From Rheinheimera pleomorphica (GTDB lineage Bacteria > Pseudomonadota > Gammaproteobacteria > Enterobacterales > Alteromonadaceae), in assembly GCF_011634895.1 (NCBI RefSeq), contig NZ_SIRR01000008.1:372001-436000 (forward strand): DNA of 64,000 bases, given 5' to 3'. The notes under the pieces are model-generated. The model was not told the DNA's origin. It worked only from the letters and a program-made list of their open reading frames with translations, and did not search any database. Position 1 is the stretch's first letter, and each line of letters begins with the position of its first letter. Shown piece after piece: positions 9,356-18,706 of the stretch. The translations under genes were made by a program, and so were the position numbers.

Positions 9356-9509
9356 AACCCTATTCCATTAAGCAAATTGCATAAAAGTGTACTGCTACAA
9401 TTATGCAAGATCAAATCCAACACGTTAATACTATGTTTTAATTCAGATTAAAACCAAGCACCGCAAAACCACACTTTCACTTTGTAAAGCAAACTGACAC
9501 CTATCAAGC

Positions 9510-10310
9510 TTAGCCTGTACAACGTGGCAAGGGGCCTCTGGCTTTACGCTCATTATAGGTTTTCATTGCCTCTGGCATTTTTTCGCGTAAATCTTTAATC
9601 CGCGTCTCTGGCAACGGATGGGTCGACATAAACTCCGGCGTACCACCACCGCCGGCAGCCGCCATATTTTGCCACAGGTTTACCGCCTGACGTGGTTCAA
9701 AACCGGCTTTGGCCATTAGCTCCAGGCCGATGATATCCGACTCGCTCTCGTGCGCCCGGCTAAAGGGTAACGCTACGCCCAACTGTGCCCCCAGGCCAAA
9801 AGCGGTCATCAACTCTTGCTGGTATTTAACGCCATATGCTTTCATGCCGGCGTCGCCCAGCGCCAGTATGGTTTGGATGCCCTGATTGGTCGACAGCCGC
9901 TCATTGCTATGGCCAGCAATAACGTGGGCAATTTCATGCCCTACCACAGCGGCCAGTTGATCCTGATTCTGCGCCACTTTTAATAAGCCGGTGTAAACCC
10001 CTATTTTACCGCCCGGCAGCGCAAAAGCGTTGACCTGATCGGCATCAAACACCACAATTTCCCAGCTTTGCGCCCGGGTGCTGTCTGGTGTAACCGCCAG
10101 CAAGCTATTGGCCACACATTTGACGTAGCTATTGGTTTTTGCATCTTTGGCAATTGGCGTTTCCGCTTTCATTGATTCAAAGGTTTGCGCGCCCATTTTG
10201 CCAAGCTCAGCGTCATTAAACAGCATAATCTGGCGCCGGCCTGTCGGCGACTGAGCACAGGCGGCAATTAACAGGGCACAGGTGCTGGTAACCAGTAACT
10301 TCTTTATCAT
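9510..10310 (-). CDS. M48-family zinc metalloprotease lipoprotein (LoiP/YggG-like)
   Basis: 266-residue periplasmic, membrane-anchored peptidase. The signal peptide ends in the lipobox LIAAC with Cys18 as the lipidation site. The zinc motif HEIAHVIAGH has His125, Glu126 and His129; ESESDIIGLELM supplies the third ligand. The length and the single-domain layout (no TPR) fit LoiP rather than BepA. Family members degrade misfolded outer-membrane proteins under envelope stress. It lies downstream of dnaJ but behind a clear terminator, so it has its own promoter. The 150 bp between this gene and the Tat-signal gene show no structure I can name. Confidence 0.88.
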   Translation of the reverse strand: MIKKLLVTSTCALLIAACAQSPTGRRQIMLFNDAELGKMGAQTFESMKAETPIAKDAKTNSYVKCVANSLLAVTPDSTRAQSWEIVVFDADQVNAFALPGGKIGVYTGLLKVAQNQDQLAAVVGHEIAHVIAGHSNERLSTNQGIQTILALGDAGMKAYGVKYQQELMTAFGLGAQLGVALPFSRAHESESDIIGLELMAKAGFEPRQAVNLWQNMAAAGGGGTPEFMSTHPLPETRIKDLREKMPEAMKTYNERKARGPLPRCTG

Positions 10311-10376
10311 TGCTATATCCTTATCTGCTGCCTAAGCGGCAAAAACTAAACTTGTTTTATTGTATCTGCTAAGCAA

Positions 10377-10403
10377 TAAAAAACCACCCGAAGGTGGTTT
10401 TTC
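10377..10403 (-). terminator. Rho-independent terminator after dnaJ
   Basis: On the minus strand AAACCACC-TTCG-GGTGGTTT followed by TTTATT: a GC-rich stem with a UUCG tetraloop and a U-run, 9 nt after the dnaJ stop. It ends the dnaK-dnaJ unit. Confidence 0.9.
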
Positions 10404-10411
10404 ATTAAATT

Positions 10412-11554
10412 TTAACTGGTTAAATCATCAAAAAACTTCTTCACACCATCAAAGAAGCCCTTTGATTTTGGCCGGTGTTTAGCTTCACCATCACCCGCCA
10501 TGCTGTCGTCCAGTTGGCGTAGCAGCTCTTTTTGCTTGTCGCTTAAGTTAACCGGTGTTTCAATGACCACTTTGCACACTAAGTCGCCGACACCACCACC
10601 ACGCACTGACTTCACGCCCTTACCACGCAGGCGGAACATTTTGTCCGTCTGGGTTTCTGCCGGTATTTTCAGTTTTACCCGGCCATCCAATGTCGGCACA
10701 TCAATCTCGCCGCCTAAGGCTGCCGTGGTAAAACTCAGTGGTACATCACAATACAGGTTGTTGCCATCACGCACGAAGATCGGGTGTTCTTTAACATGCA
10801 CCTGTACGTAAAGGTCGCCTGCCGGTGCGCCGTGCATACCGGCCTCACCTTCACCGGTTAAACGAATGCGATCGCCGGTATCAACGCCAGCCGGAATTTT
10901 CACCGACAGGGTTTTGGTTTTCTCTATGCGGCCTTCGCCATGACACTTAGTGCAGGGCTCCGGAATAATTTTACCGCGGCCATTACAGGTCGGACAGGTT
11001 TGCTGTACGGCAAAAAAGCCCTGACGCATGGTAACCTGGCCGGCGCCATGACAGGTTGGGCAGCTCTTGGCTGAGGTGCCTTTTTTCGCACCCGAGCCAT
11101 CACAGCTGTCGCAACCGACCATAGTCGGCACTTTAATGTCGACTGATTTGCCGCGTACTGCTTCTTCCAGGCTTAGCTCCAGGTTGTAGCGTAAGTCAGA
11201 GCCGCGCTGCGCCCGTGATTGACCACGACGGCCGCCGCCACCGAAAATATCGCCGAACACGTCGCCAAAAATATCACCGAAATCAGCACCACCGGCACCG
11301 CCGCCAAAACCACCGGCGCCACGGTTTGGGTCTACCCCGGCATGGCCAAAACGGTCGTAGGCAGCACGCTTTTGCTCATCCGACAACACCTCATAGGCTT
11401 CCTGGACTTCTTTAAACTTCTCTTCCATGGCTTTATCGCCCTGAGTACGGTCAGGGTGAAACTTCATGGCGAGGCGTTTATAAGCCTTTTTGATGTCTTT
11501 ATCGTCGGCGCCTTTGGCGACACCTAATACTTCATAATAGTCACGCTTGGACAT
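10412..11554 (-). CDS. dnaJ: Chaperone DnaJ (Hsp40)
   Basis: Co-chaperone that stimulates DnaK ATPase and delivers unfolded clients. 380 residues with the full type I layout: J domain with HPD at 33-35, Gly/Phe-rich linker with repeated FGDIFGD segments, four CxxCxGxG zinc repeats ([32 protein letters not shown]), then the C-terminal client-binding domains. It follows dnaK by 69 bp on the same strand. A perfect hairpin lies in that gap and a strong terminator follows the gene. Confidence 0.98.
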   Translation of the reverse strand: MSKRDYYEVLGVAKGADDKDIKKAYKRLAMKFHPDRTQGDKAMEEKFKEVQEAYEVLSDEQKRAAYDRFGHAGVDPNRGAGGFGGGAGGADFGDIFGDVFGDIFGGGGRRGQSRAQRGSDLRYNLELSLEEAVRGKSVDIKVPTMVGCDSCDGSGAKKGTSAKSCPTCHGAGQVTMRQGFFAVQQTCPTCNGRGKIIPEPCTKCHGEGRIEKTKTLSVKIPAGVDTGDRIRLTGEGEAGMHGAPAGDLYVQVHVKEHPIFVRDGNNLYCDVPLSFTTAALGGEIDVPTLDGRVKLKIPAETQTDKMFRLRGKGVKSVRGGGVGDLVCKVVIETPVNLSDKQKELLRQLDDSMAGDGEAKHRPKSKGFFDGVKKFFDDLTS

Positions 11555-11584
11555 AGTTCCCGCTCAGTAAAAGTCTTAATGCCA

Positions 11585-11609
11585 AAGGGCTGGCACCTGG
11601 CCAGCCCTT
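11585..11609 (-). other. Perfect 10-bp hairpin between dnaK and dnaJ
   Basis: AAGGGCTGGC (11585-11594) and GCCAGCCCTT (11600-11609) form a perfect 10-bp stem with a 5-nt loop. No U-run follows on the minus strand. It may be an RNA processing or partial-termination site that sets the DnaK:DnaJ ratio, or stabilise the dnaK 3' end. Confidence 0.55.
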
Positions 11610-11623
11610 ATACTTCAGCCAGA

Positions 11624-13534
11624 TTACTTCTTGTCGTCTTTCACTTCTTCAAACTCAGCATCCACTACATCGTCGTTGCTGTCTGCTTGCTGGCCAGCCT
11701 CGCCACCGCCTTGCTGAGCTTTAGCCTGTGCCGCTTCCATCAGCTTCTGTGATGCCTGAATAAGTGCCTGTGATTTCTCGTCAATCGCCGCCTTGTCGCT
11801 GCCTTTTAACACCGCTTCAAGATCTTTGATTGCCGTTTCAATGGCTTCTTTGTCATTGGCCGCTAAGGCATCGCCCACTTCGTCCAGCTGTTTGCGGGTA
11901 GCATGCACCATCGCATCAGCCTGGTTACGGGTTTGTACCAGCTCTTCAAACTTTTTATCTTCCTCGGCATGCGCTTCAGCATCTCGTACCATGGCTTGAA
12001 TTTCTTCATCGCTTAAGCCTGAGTTGGCCTTGATAGTGATCTTCTGCTCTTTGCCAGTGTCTTTATCTTTAGCAGACACATGCAAAATACCGTCGGCGTC
12101 TAAGTCGAATACCACTTCAATTTGCGGCTCGCCACGGCGGCCGGCACGGATACCTTCTAAGTTAAACTGGCCCAATGACTTGTTATCAGAGGCACGCTTA
12201 CGCTCGCCCTGCAGTACGTGAATGGTTACTGCAGACTGGTTGTCTTCTGCCGTTGAGAACACCTGTGACTTCTTGGTTGGAATCGTGGTGTTTTTCTCAA
12301 TTAGCGCTGTCATCACGCTGCCCATGGTTTCAATACCCAGTGACAGTGGTGTTACGTCTAACAGCAATACATCTTTTACATCACCTGACAGTACCGCGCC
12401 CTGAATGGCCGCACCTACTGCTACCGCTTCGTCCGGGTTCACGTCTTTACGCGCTTCTTTACCGAAGAACGCCGCTACCGCTTCCTGTACTTTCGGCATC
12501 CGCGTTTGACCGCCCACCAGGATAATGTCGTCAATTTCGCCGACGCTTAAGTCCGCATCTTTCAATGCTTGCTTCAGCGGCTCAATAGTACGCTGCACTA
12601 AGTCTTCTACCAAGGATTCCAGCTTGGCGCGGGTTACCTTAATATTTAAGTGTTTCGGGCCTGACGCATCTGCGGTGATGTACGGCAGGTTCACTTCCGT
12701 TTGTGACGCTGAAGACAGCTCAATCTTGGCTTTCTCAGCAGATTCTTTTAAGCGCTGCATGGCCAGCGGGTCGTTACGCAGGTCAATACCCTGCTCTTTT
12801 TTGAACTCTTCTACTAAGTAGTTGATTAAACGGTTATCAAAGTCTTCACCACCTAAGTGCGTATCACCATTAGTAGCCAATACTTCGAAGGTTTGTTCGC
12901 CGTCTACATCGTCAATTTCAATGATAGAGATATCAAAAGTACCGCCACCTAAGTCATATACTGCAACCTTGGTGTCGCCTTTCTTTTTATCCATACCATA
13001 AGCCAGTGCCGCAGCGGTTGGCTCGTTGATAATACGTTTTACGTCTAAACCGGCAATGCGGCCGGCATCTTTAGTGGCCTGACGCTGTGCATCGTTAAAG
13101 TAGGCCGGTACGGTAATAACCGCAGCTGTAACCGCTTCGCCTAAGTAGTCTTCGGCGGTTTTCTTCATCTTTTTCAGCACTTCGGCTGAAATTTGCGGTG
13201 CGGCTAATTTTTTGCCTTTAACTTCAACCCAGGCGTCACCATTATCTGCCTTAACAATGGCGTAAGGCATAATTTTGATGTCGCGCTGTACTTCTTCGTC
13301 TTCAAAACGACGACCGATTAAACGCTTAATGGCGAATAAGGTGTTTTTCGGGTTGGTAACTGCCTGACGTTTTGCCGGCTGGCCTACCAGTACTTCACCG
13401 TCTTCAGCATAAGCAATGATAGATGGCGTAGTACGGGTGCCTTCCGCGTTTTCTAATACACGAGGTTTGTCGCCGTCTAATACCGCCACACAAGAGTTGG
13501 TTGTACCTAAGTCAATACCGATGATTCTGCCCAT
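11624..13534 (-). CDS. dnaK: Chaperone DnaK (Hsp70)
   Basis: ATP-dependent chaperone, 636 residues. The N-terminus is [13 protein letters not shown], and [23 protein letters not shown] and the linker region [12 protein letters not shown] are standard Hsp70 signatures. The tail is rich in Gln, Gly, Glu and Asp and ends in EEVKDDKK. The ATPase domain (~1-385) and substrate domain (~395-505) are intact. It is transcribed from a sigma-32 promoter at 13584-13612 and followed by dnaJ. No CIRCE-type repeat is present upstream although hrcA is coded 17 kb away. Confidence 0.98.
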   Translation of the reverse strand: MGRIIGIDLGTTNSCVAVLDGDKPRVLENAEGTRTTPSIIAYAEDGEVLVGQPAKRQAVTNPKNTLFAIKRLIGRRFEDEEVQRDIKIMPYAIVKADNGDAWVEVKGKKLAAPQISAEVLKKMKKTAEDYLGEAVTAAVITVPAYFNDAQRQATKDAGRIAGLDVKRIINEPTAAALAYGMDKKKGDTKVAVYDLGGGTFDISIIEIDDVDGEQTFEVLATNGDTHLGGEDFDNRLINYLVEEFKKEQGIDLRNDPLAMQRLKESAEKAKIELSSASQTEVNLPYITADASGPKHLNIKVTRAKLESLVEDLVQRTIEPLKQALKDADLSVGEIDDIILVGGQTRMPKVQEAVAAFFGKEARKDVNPDEAVAVGAAIQGAVLSGDVKDVLLLDVTPLSLGIETMGSVMTALIEKNTTIPTKKSQVFSTAEDNQSAVTIHVLQGERKRASDNKSLGQFNLEGIRAGRRGEPQIEVVFDLDADGILHVSAKDKDTGKEQKITIKANSGLSDEEIQAMVRDAEAHAEEDKKFEELVQTRNQADAMVHATRKQLDEVGDALAANDKEAIETAIKDLEAVLKGSDKAAIDEKSQALIQASQKLMEAAQAKAQQGGGEAGQQADSNDDVVDAEFEEVKDDKK

Positions 13535-13583
13535 AACTGCTCTCCACTTAATATTTGAACAATTAAAAATTGTGTTGAAGCGT

Positions 13584-13612
13584 TAATGGGGATTAGCCCT
13601 GATCCATTCAAG
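13584..13612 (-). promoter_or_regulatory. Sigma-32 (heat-shock) promoter of dnaK
   Basis: Minus strand CTTGAA (13607-13612), 15-nt spacer, CCCCATTA (13584-13591), a near-perfect match to the sigma-32 consensus. It is 50 bp upstream of the dnaK start. A small inverted repeat, ACAATT-AAA-AATTGT, lies between promoter and gene at about 13558-13572. Confidence 0.92.
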
Positions 13613-13671
13613 GTTATTGACGTAAAAAATTTGCTTTAACTTATAAAAGCAAGGCTTTAGCCGGGGTTTAA

Positions 13672-13722
13672 CGCTTTTAGCGGCAAAAGCGGTTAACTTA
13701 TCCCGCCTGACCCGACTATAAT
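13672..13722 (+). promoter_or_regulatory. luxS promoter with adjacent inverted repeat
   Basis: TTAACT (13693-13698), 18-nt spacer, and a perfect TATAAT (13717-13722) lie 38 bp before the luxS ATG. Directly upstream, CGCTTTT (13672-13678) and AAAAGCG (13685-13691) form a 7-bp inverted repeat abutting the -35 element, a possible operator. A second possible promoter, TTGACG at 13617 with TTATAA at 13641, lies farther upstream. Confidence 0.55.
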
Positions 13723-13760
13723 AGCCGACATTGTTCCTACTCTTAAAAAAGGCTTATGTT

Positions 13761-14270
13761 ATGCCATTACTGGACAGCTTTACCGTCGACCATACCATTA
13801 TGAAAGCCCCAGCCGTGCGGGTGGCAAAAAAAATGAATACGCCAAAAGGCGATGCTATTACCGTATTCGATTTACGTTTTTGTGTGCCAAATGAAGAAAT
13901 TTTATCGGAAAAAGGTATCCATACGCTGGAGCATTTATTTGCTGGCTTTATGCGCGACCATTTGAATGGTGATGATGTTGAGATTATCGATATTTCACCA
14001 ATGGGCTGTCGCACCGGCTTTTATATGAGCTTAATTGGCACACCGGACGAGCAGCGCGTGGCCAAGGCCTGGCAGGCGGCGATGGATGATGTATTGCACG
14101 TGGCCAGCCAAAGCGATATTCCTGAGCTGAACATTTATCAGTGCGGCACGGCACAGATGCACTCGCTGGACGAAGCCAAGCAAATTGCGAAAAACATTCT
14201 TGAGCGTGGCGTGGGTGTGAATAAAAATGATGAACTGGCCTTGCCCACAGAGATCCTGAACAAGCTTTAA
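13761..14270 (+). CDS. luxS: S-ribosylhomocysteine lyase (autoinducer-2 synthase)
   Basis: Cleaves S-ribosylhomocysteine to homocysteine and the AI-2 precursor DPD. 169 residues from ATG at 13761 ([11 protein letters not shown]), matching the family; the frame extends 10 codons further upstream but without conservation. The metal-binding motif HTLEH has His54 and His58, and Cys in [10 protein letters not shown] is the third ligand. FDLRFCVPN and GCRTGFYMS are also standard. AAGG lies upstream of the ATG. It is divergent from dnaK. No AI-2 receptor is recognisable in the window, although a kinase cluster follows immediately on the opposite strand. Confidence 0.97.
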   Translation: MPLLDSFTVDHTIMKAPAVRVAKKMNTPKGDAITVFDLRFCVPNEEILSEKGIHTLEHLFAGFMRDHLNGDDVEIIDISPMGCRTGFYMSLIGTPDEQRVAKAWQAAMDDVLHVASQSDIPELNIYQCGTAQMHSLDEAKQIAKNILERGVGVNKNDELALPTEILNKL

Positions 14271-14286
14271 GCAGGGTTAAGCACAT

Positions 14287-14309
14287 CAGCCCGCTTTTAT
14301 CGCGGGCTG
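14287..14309. terminator. Stem-loop between luxS and the GGDEF gene
   Basis: CAGCCCGC (14287-14294) pairs with GCGGGCTG (14302-14309) around a TTTTATC loop. It sits between convergent genes. The following T-run is poor in both directions (TCATT on plus), so termination strength is uncertain. Confidence 0.5.
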
Positions 14310-14312
14310 TCA

Positions 14313-15935
14313 TTACAACACCTGATTTCTACCTGTACGCTTAGCTCTGTACATCGCCTTATCCGCTGCCTCAATCATTTGCTCAGCAGCGCTATACTGC
14401 GCATCCTCGCTACTCGCTACACCCGCTGAAAAGGTGCATTTAAAGTGTCCGGCTCCATCGCCAAAGTTTAACAGCCTGAATGCGTCTAATATTTGCTGCG
14501 TTAACACAACGGCCTCAGGTCTTGGGCAATTTGGCAACACTAGCATAAACTCTTCACCACCATAGCGGCCAGCTTTGTCGGTTTTACGGATACGTTTACG
14601 TAACAGGGTCGCCAAGGCAGTAATGACCAGGTCACCCGTGGCATGGCCATAGTTGTCGTTAACGGCTTTAAAGTGGTCAATGTCCAGCATAACCACACTG
14701 CATGGCTTGCCGTAACGTTGGCTGCGTTCAAATTCCAGTTCAGCAACCTGTTTAATGGCACTGTGTTTTATTAAGGCCGTCAGGCTGTCTTTTTCAATCA
14801 GGCTTTTTAATTGCAAGCTGCGTTGAAGGCGGGTTTTAATAGCCTGCACCAGCTGGGCATCATCAATTGGCTTGGTTAGAAAGTCATCGGCGCCATAGGC
14901 CATAGCACTAAGTTGCAGTGTTTTGTTTATTTCAGAAGATAAAAACACGATTGGCAAACGCTTCAGCGACGGATATTGCCGGATAACGCCCGCCAATTCG
15001 GCGCCGGAGTATTCCGGCATATACATATCCATCAGTAATAAATCCGGTTGAAATACCAAAAGCTCAGCAATGATCTGCCTCGTATTGGCAATAATATGAG
15101 TTTCTATGCCGGCACTATTTAGCACTAAGGCATAGTGCTGTGCTAACAGCTGGTCATCATCAACAATAACAACCCTGCCGCTTTGCTTGTTACCATGCTC
15201 TAACAGCTCACTGATAGTGGCAATCATGTTTGGTATATCCAGCGGTGAGACAAAAAAAGCATCGGCACGATGCTGCACAGCGTTTATCCGCAGCGTAAAC
15301 TCATCTCTGTCTGAAAGCACCAATAAACGGCTACGTAGCTGCTTTAGCTGCTTTAATAGCAGAGTTTGCTTAAATAACGAGTCACCGTTTTTTGCATGAA
15401 TAACCGAAAATAGTACTGCAGGCGCTGTGCTTTGCAGCCGCGTGAGGCAGCTGTTAAAATCGTTAAAACATTCAACCTTGTGGCCAAATGCCTGTAATTG
15501 CCGCGTTAACTCCTCCGCCAACGTAGCAGATGTTAATAACAACCATACCGTGTCAGGCTGATGCAGTTTCTCTGCGTTTTCGGCTTCTTCTACGCTCACC
15601 TGTTGCAGGGCTGTCTGAACCGCTATATCAAATTCCAATACAACCTGACGCAAACTGGGCAATGCCTGCAGACGTTCATCATCGTCTTTGCTGTCAACCT
15701 CTATGGCTAATTGTTCAATCTGTCTGGCATGACTGCCAAGTACAGATTGGCCAAAGGTGCCACAGGCGCCAGCCAGCTTATGTGCCTCAGCGACCACGTC
15801 CGACAGGTTGCTGTGTGAGGGTTGCTCCATTAGTGCCAGCATCTTAGCAGAACGCTCAGGTAGGCTAGCTTCAAACCGGCGGCGCAAGGTAGCAAAAGCG
15901 GCAGACAAATCGGCTCTGGATTTCGCGTTACTCAA
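14313..15935 (-). CDS. Hpt-REC-REC-GGDEF response regulator (diguanylate cyclase)
   Basis: 540 residues, last gene of the signalling operon. An N-terminal Hpt domain has EAHKLAGACGTFG with phospho-acceptor His52. Then comes a degenerate receiver (~130-245, lacking a clear acidic pocket), a canonical receiver (~254-375; VIVDDDQ, LLMDMYMPEYSG, FLTKP), and a GGDEF domain with active-site RYGGEEF. An RKTD motif five residues before GGEEF is a standard c-di-GMP inhibitory site. The protein should make c-di-GMP under phosphorelay control, with product feedback. The start is TTG at 15935 because AAGGAG lies 6 nt before it; the start overlaps the upstream kinase stop (TTGA). Confidence 0.88.
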   Translation of the reverse strand: MSNAKSRADLSAAFATLRRRFEASLPERSAKMLALMEQPSHSNLSDVVAEAHKLAGACGTFGQSVLGSHARQIEQLAIEVDSKDDDERLQALPSLRQVVLEFDIAVQTALQQVSVEEAENAEKLHQPDTVWLLLTSATLAEELTRQLQAFGHKVECFNDFNSCLTRLQSTAPAVLFSVIHAKNGDSLFKQTLLLKQLKQLRSRLLVLSDRDEFTLRINAVQHRADAFFVSPLDIPNMIATISELLEHGNKQSGRVVIVDDDQLLAQHYALVLNSAGIETHIIANTRQIIAELLVFQPDLLLMDMYMPEYSGAELAGVIRQYPSLKRLPIVFLSSEINKTLQLSAMAYGADDFLTKPIDDAQLVQAIKTRLQRSLQLKSLIEKDSLTALIKHSAIKQVAELEFERSQRYGKPCSVVMLDIDHFKAVNDNYGHATGDLVITALATLLRKRIRKTDKAGRYGGEEFMLVLPNCPRPEAVVLTQQILDAFRLLNFGDGAGHFKCTFSAGVASSEDAQYSAAEQMIEAADKAMYRAKRTGRNQVL

Positions 15936-18706
15936 ACGTTTACTCCTTTATTATCTGCAGACAACGCTATTCCGGCGATGGGCAAGCTGACTACGAAGCT
16001 GGTTCCGACACCCGGCTGAGAGCTAAAGTTAATACTGCCCTGCATTTGCTGCACTAACTCCTTACAAATTGCCAGCCCCAGACCGGTACCGCCCTTTTGC
16101 CGCTGATTAGAACCATCGGCCTGAGCAAACCGCTCAAACACACGGTGCTGAAACTCCTGCGCTATACCGGCACCTTTATCCGACACTATAATCTGAACCT
16201 TATCTTCCTGCTGCTGCGTAACCAACTTTACTTCGCTGCCGGCAGGTGAAAACTTAATCGCATTTGACAGTAAATTTGTCAGCACTTGCTGCAAGCGCAG
16301 TGCATCAGCCAGCACTATTGGTGTATTACTAACTTCAATAACCAAATCAACATGATGTTGCATTGCGAACGGCTGTAAATTATCCACCGCTTGCTGAAGC
16401 TCTGCTACTACCGGCAGCGGCTGGATATCAAATGGCATTTTGCCTGCTATTAACTTTTCCATATCCAGTAAATCATTAATTAACTGCGCTAAGCGCTCAC
16501 TGTTACTTGAGGCTATATTCAGTAAACGATGCATAGCATCTGGTGCCTGGCCCAGCTTGTTAGAGTTAAGTAGACTTAGCGCACCTTTAATGGCAGTGAG
16601 CGGAGTGCGTAATTCATGGCTCACCGTCGAGATAAATTGGTCTTTTAGTTGTTGTAGTTCAATGCGTTCGGTAACGTCCTGCACTGAACCAACCATAATC
16701 TGCTGCGGGTTTTGCTCTTCAGGCAGCATTTTTGCCAGCTCATGCACCCAACGTATGCTGCCATCCGGCCTGATAATACGGTGCACTACGTCGTGCAAGC
16801 CTGTTTCCAGCGCTTTTTGTTCACTATTTGCAACCAACTGCCGATCATCCGGGTGCAGTGTACTTTTAAATAAGGCCACGCTGGGAACCACAGATTCCTC
16901 CAGGCCAAAGATCTGGTAAATTACCGGCGACCACCAGAGCTCACCGGTTTTTAACGAAGCCTGCCAAAAGCCCATTTGCGCAGTTTCACTGGCGATATCC
17001 AGCCGTTGCTGGCTAAGTCTGTATTCTTTATTTAATCGCTCCAGCTCTAAATAATGCTTTTTCTTGGCAGTAATATCTTCAATATAACCGTGCCACAAAG
17101 TACTGCCATCCGGCATCCGCTCAGGTGTGGCGCTACCAGACAGCCAAACAGGATGACTATCATTTGAGAAAAACCGGTATTGGTGTTGCCATACCGATAA
17201 GTTATTGGCTGACTGCTCAATGCTTTGCGCTAAGCCTTGCAGATCATCCGGATGCATTTTACTGAATAAAAAAGTTGCATCGTGTTTAACGTCTTCGGCA
17301 GAAACGCCATAAATTTTTTTAATATTGTCACTGGCATAAGGGAATGCAGCCCGGCCATCTGGCCATTGCTGATACTGGTAAACCACGCCGGGCAGCTGTG
17401 AGGTTAGTTTTAAAAGTTGCTGTTTCAGGCTTTTTTCTTCAGTAATGTCCAGAATAAAACCATCCAGACAAATAACCTCACCATCCTCGTTATATTCCGC
17501 CTGGCCACGCTCCTCAACCCAACGCGTAGTGCCGTCTTTGTGCAACACCCGGTATTGCAATAACCAGTTGCGCTTTTCGGCTATAGCACTGTTTACATCA
17601 AGTTCAAGGCGGCTTTGATCCTCCGGGTGAATAACACTGGCATAGCTGCGTATACTGTTGTTAATAAAATCGCTGGCCGGATAACCGGATAAGGGGTCAA
17701 TACTGCCGCTCATAAACAACATGGTCCAGTCTTTGTCAGCTTTACAGCGGTATGTAATACCGGGGATGTTAGCTACCAGCGCTTGAAACTGATCACGACT
17801 GGCTTTTAAGTCCTGCTCAGCCTGCTTTTGTTCGGTAATATCAGCATGGGTGCCATACATCATTAACGGCTTGCCATCTTCGGTCCAGTTGATTACCCGG
17901 CCCCGGTCATGTACCCACACCCAATGACCGTCTTTATGTTGCATCCTACATTTACAGTCATAAAACGGCGATTGGCCAGCAAAATGCTGCTCCAGTAAAC
18001 GGCCGGACTCTACCAGATCATCCGGATGCGCCAGCTTAAGCCAGGTATTAATATCTATTGGCCCAAGCTCGTTTAAGGTATAACCAACTATCTCGGCCCA
18101 ACGTTCATTAAATATCGTCTCGCCCGTTTGCACATTCCACTGCCAGGTACCAATACGGGTACCTTCCAATACCGAGCGATACATCAGCTCACTGGCGGCT
18201 AGCTGGCTGTGAGCTTGCTCCTGCAACCGGTCACTAATCTCCTGCTCCACTGCATCAGCAAAGCTGCGTAAAATTTGCCGCTCAGTAGCAGTTAACTGGC
18301 GGGGGTGGGGCTCTATGATGCATAAAGTGCCTATACGCTGGCCGTTAAAGTGCAGCGGCGCACCGGCATAAAAACGGATAAAGGGTGCCCCAGTAACCAG
18401 GGGGTTGTCAACGAAACGCGAGTCCAGCGAAGCATCCGGTACTTCAAATATATCGCTGGCTAAAATAGCGTGGCCGCAAAATGAAATATCACGGCCGGTT
18501 TCGCATGCATCTAAACCCTGACGCGACTTAAACCACTGCCGCTCAATATCAACCAGCGATATCAGCACGATATCGGTATGCAGGCACTGCTTTACCAAGT
18601 GGGTTAATCTGTCAAAACGGGGGTCAGCCTCAGTATCAAGCAAGGCCGCATCTGAAAGTGCCTGCAGGCGTAAGGTTTCATTTTCTGGCTTTACCGGTGA
18701 CTGCAT
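15932..18706 (-). CDS. GAF/multi-PAS sensor histidine kinase
   Basis: 924-residue cytoplasmic kinase with no membrane segments. An N-terminal GAF domain (~25-165; ISFCGHAIL, PFIRFYAGAPL) is followed by about four PAS/PAC units, recognisable by their DITEQKQAE, DITEEKSLK, DITAKKKHY and DVTERIELQ ends. Next come HisKA with phospho-His in FISTVSHELRTPLTAIKG and HATPase with NLLSNAIKFSP, DKGAGIA and GGTGLGLAI. There is no receiver, so phosphate must go to a separate protein, plausibly the lone receiver at 21205 or the GGDEF protein just downstream. Its start shares one base with the previous gene's stop (TAATG). Confidence 0.9.
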   Translation of the reverse strand: MQSPVKPENETLRLQALSDAALLDTEADPRFDRLTHLVKQCLHTDIVLISLVDIERQWFKSRQGLDACETGRDISFCGHAILASDIFEVPDASLDSRFVDNPLVTGAPFIRFYAGAPLHFNGQRIGTLCIIEPHPRQLTATERQILRSFADAVEQEISDRLQEQAHSQLAASELMYRSVLEGTRIGTWQWNVQTGETIFNERWAEIVGYTLNELGPIDINTWLKLAHPDDLVESGRLLEQHFAGQSPFYDCKCRMQHKDGHWVWVHDRGRVINWTEDGKPLMMYGTHADITEQKQAEQDLKASRDQFQALVANIPGITYRCKADKDWTMLFMSGSIDPLSGYPASDFINNSIRSYASVIHPEDQSRLELDVNSAIAEKRNWLLQYRVLHKDGTTRWVEERGQAEYNEDGEVICLDGFILDITEEKSLKQQLLKLTSQLPGVVYQYQQWPDGRAAFPYASDNIKKIYGVSAEDVKHDATFLFSKMHPDDLQGLAQSIEQSANNLSVWQHQYRFFSNDSHPVWLSGSATPERMPDGSTLWHGYIEDITAKKKHYLELERLNKEYRLSQQRLDIASETAQMGFWQASLKTGELWWSPVIYQIFGLEESVVPSVALFKSTLHPDDRQLVANSEQKALETGLHDVVHRIIRPDGSIRWVHELAKMLPEEQNPQQIMVGSVQDVTERIELQQLKDQFISTVSHELRTPLTAIKGALSLLNSNKLGQAPDAMHRLLNIASSNSERLAQLINDLLDMEKLIAGKMPFDIQPLPVVAELQQAVDNLQPFAMQHHVDLVIEVSNTPIVLADALRLQQVLTNLLSNAIKFSPAGSEVKLVTQQQEDKVQIIVSDKGAGIAQEFQHRVFERFAQADGSNQRQKGGTGLGLAICKELVQQMQGSINFSSQPGVGTSFVVSLPIAGIALSADNKGVNV

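Noticed and set aside
11219..11527. Open frames antisense to dnaJ
   Set aside because: They mirror the Gly-rich and J-domain codons of dnaJ and have no family resemblance or ribosome site.
12024..12821. Several open frames antisense to dnaK
   Set aside because: Shadow frames caused by strong codon bias in a highly expressed gene; dnaK is intact on the other strand.
13535..13730. CIRCE element at dnaK
   Set aside because: No TTAGCACTC/GAGTGCTAA pair found; the short ACAATT/AATTGT repeat present does not match.
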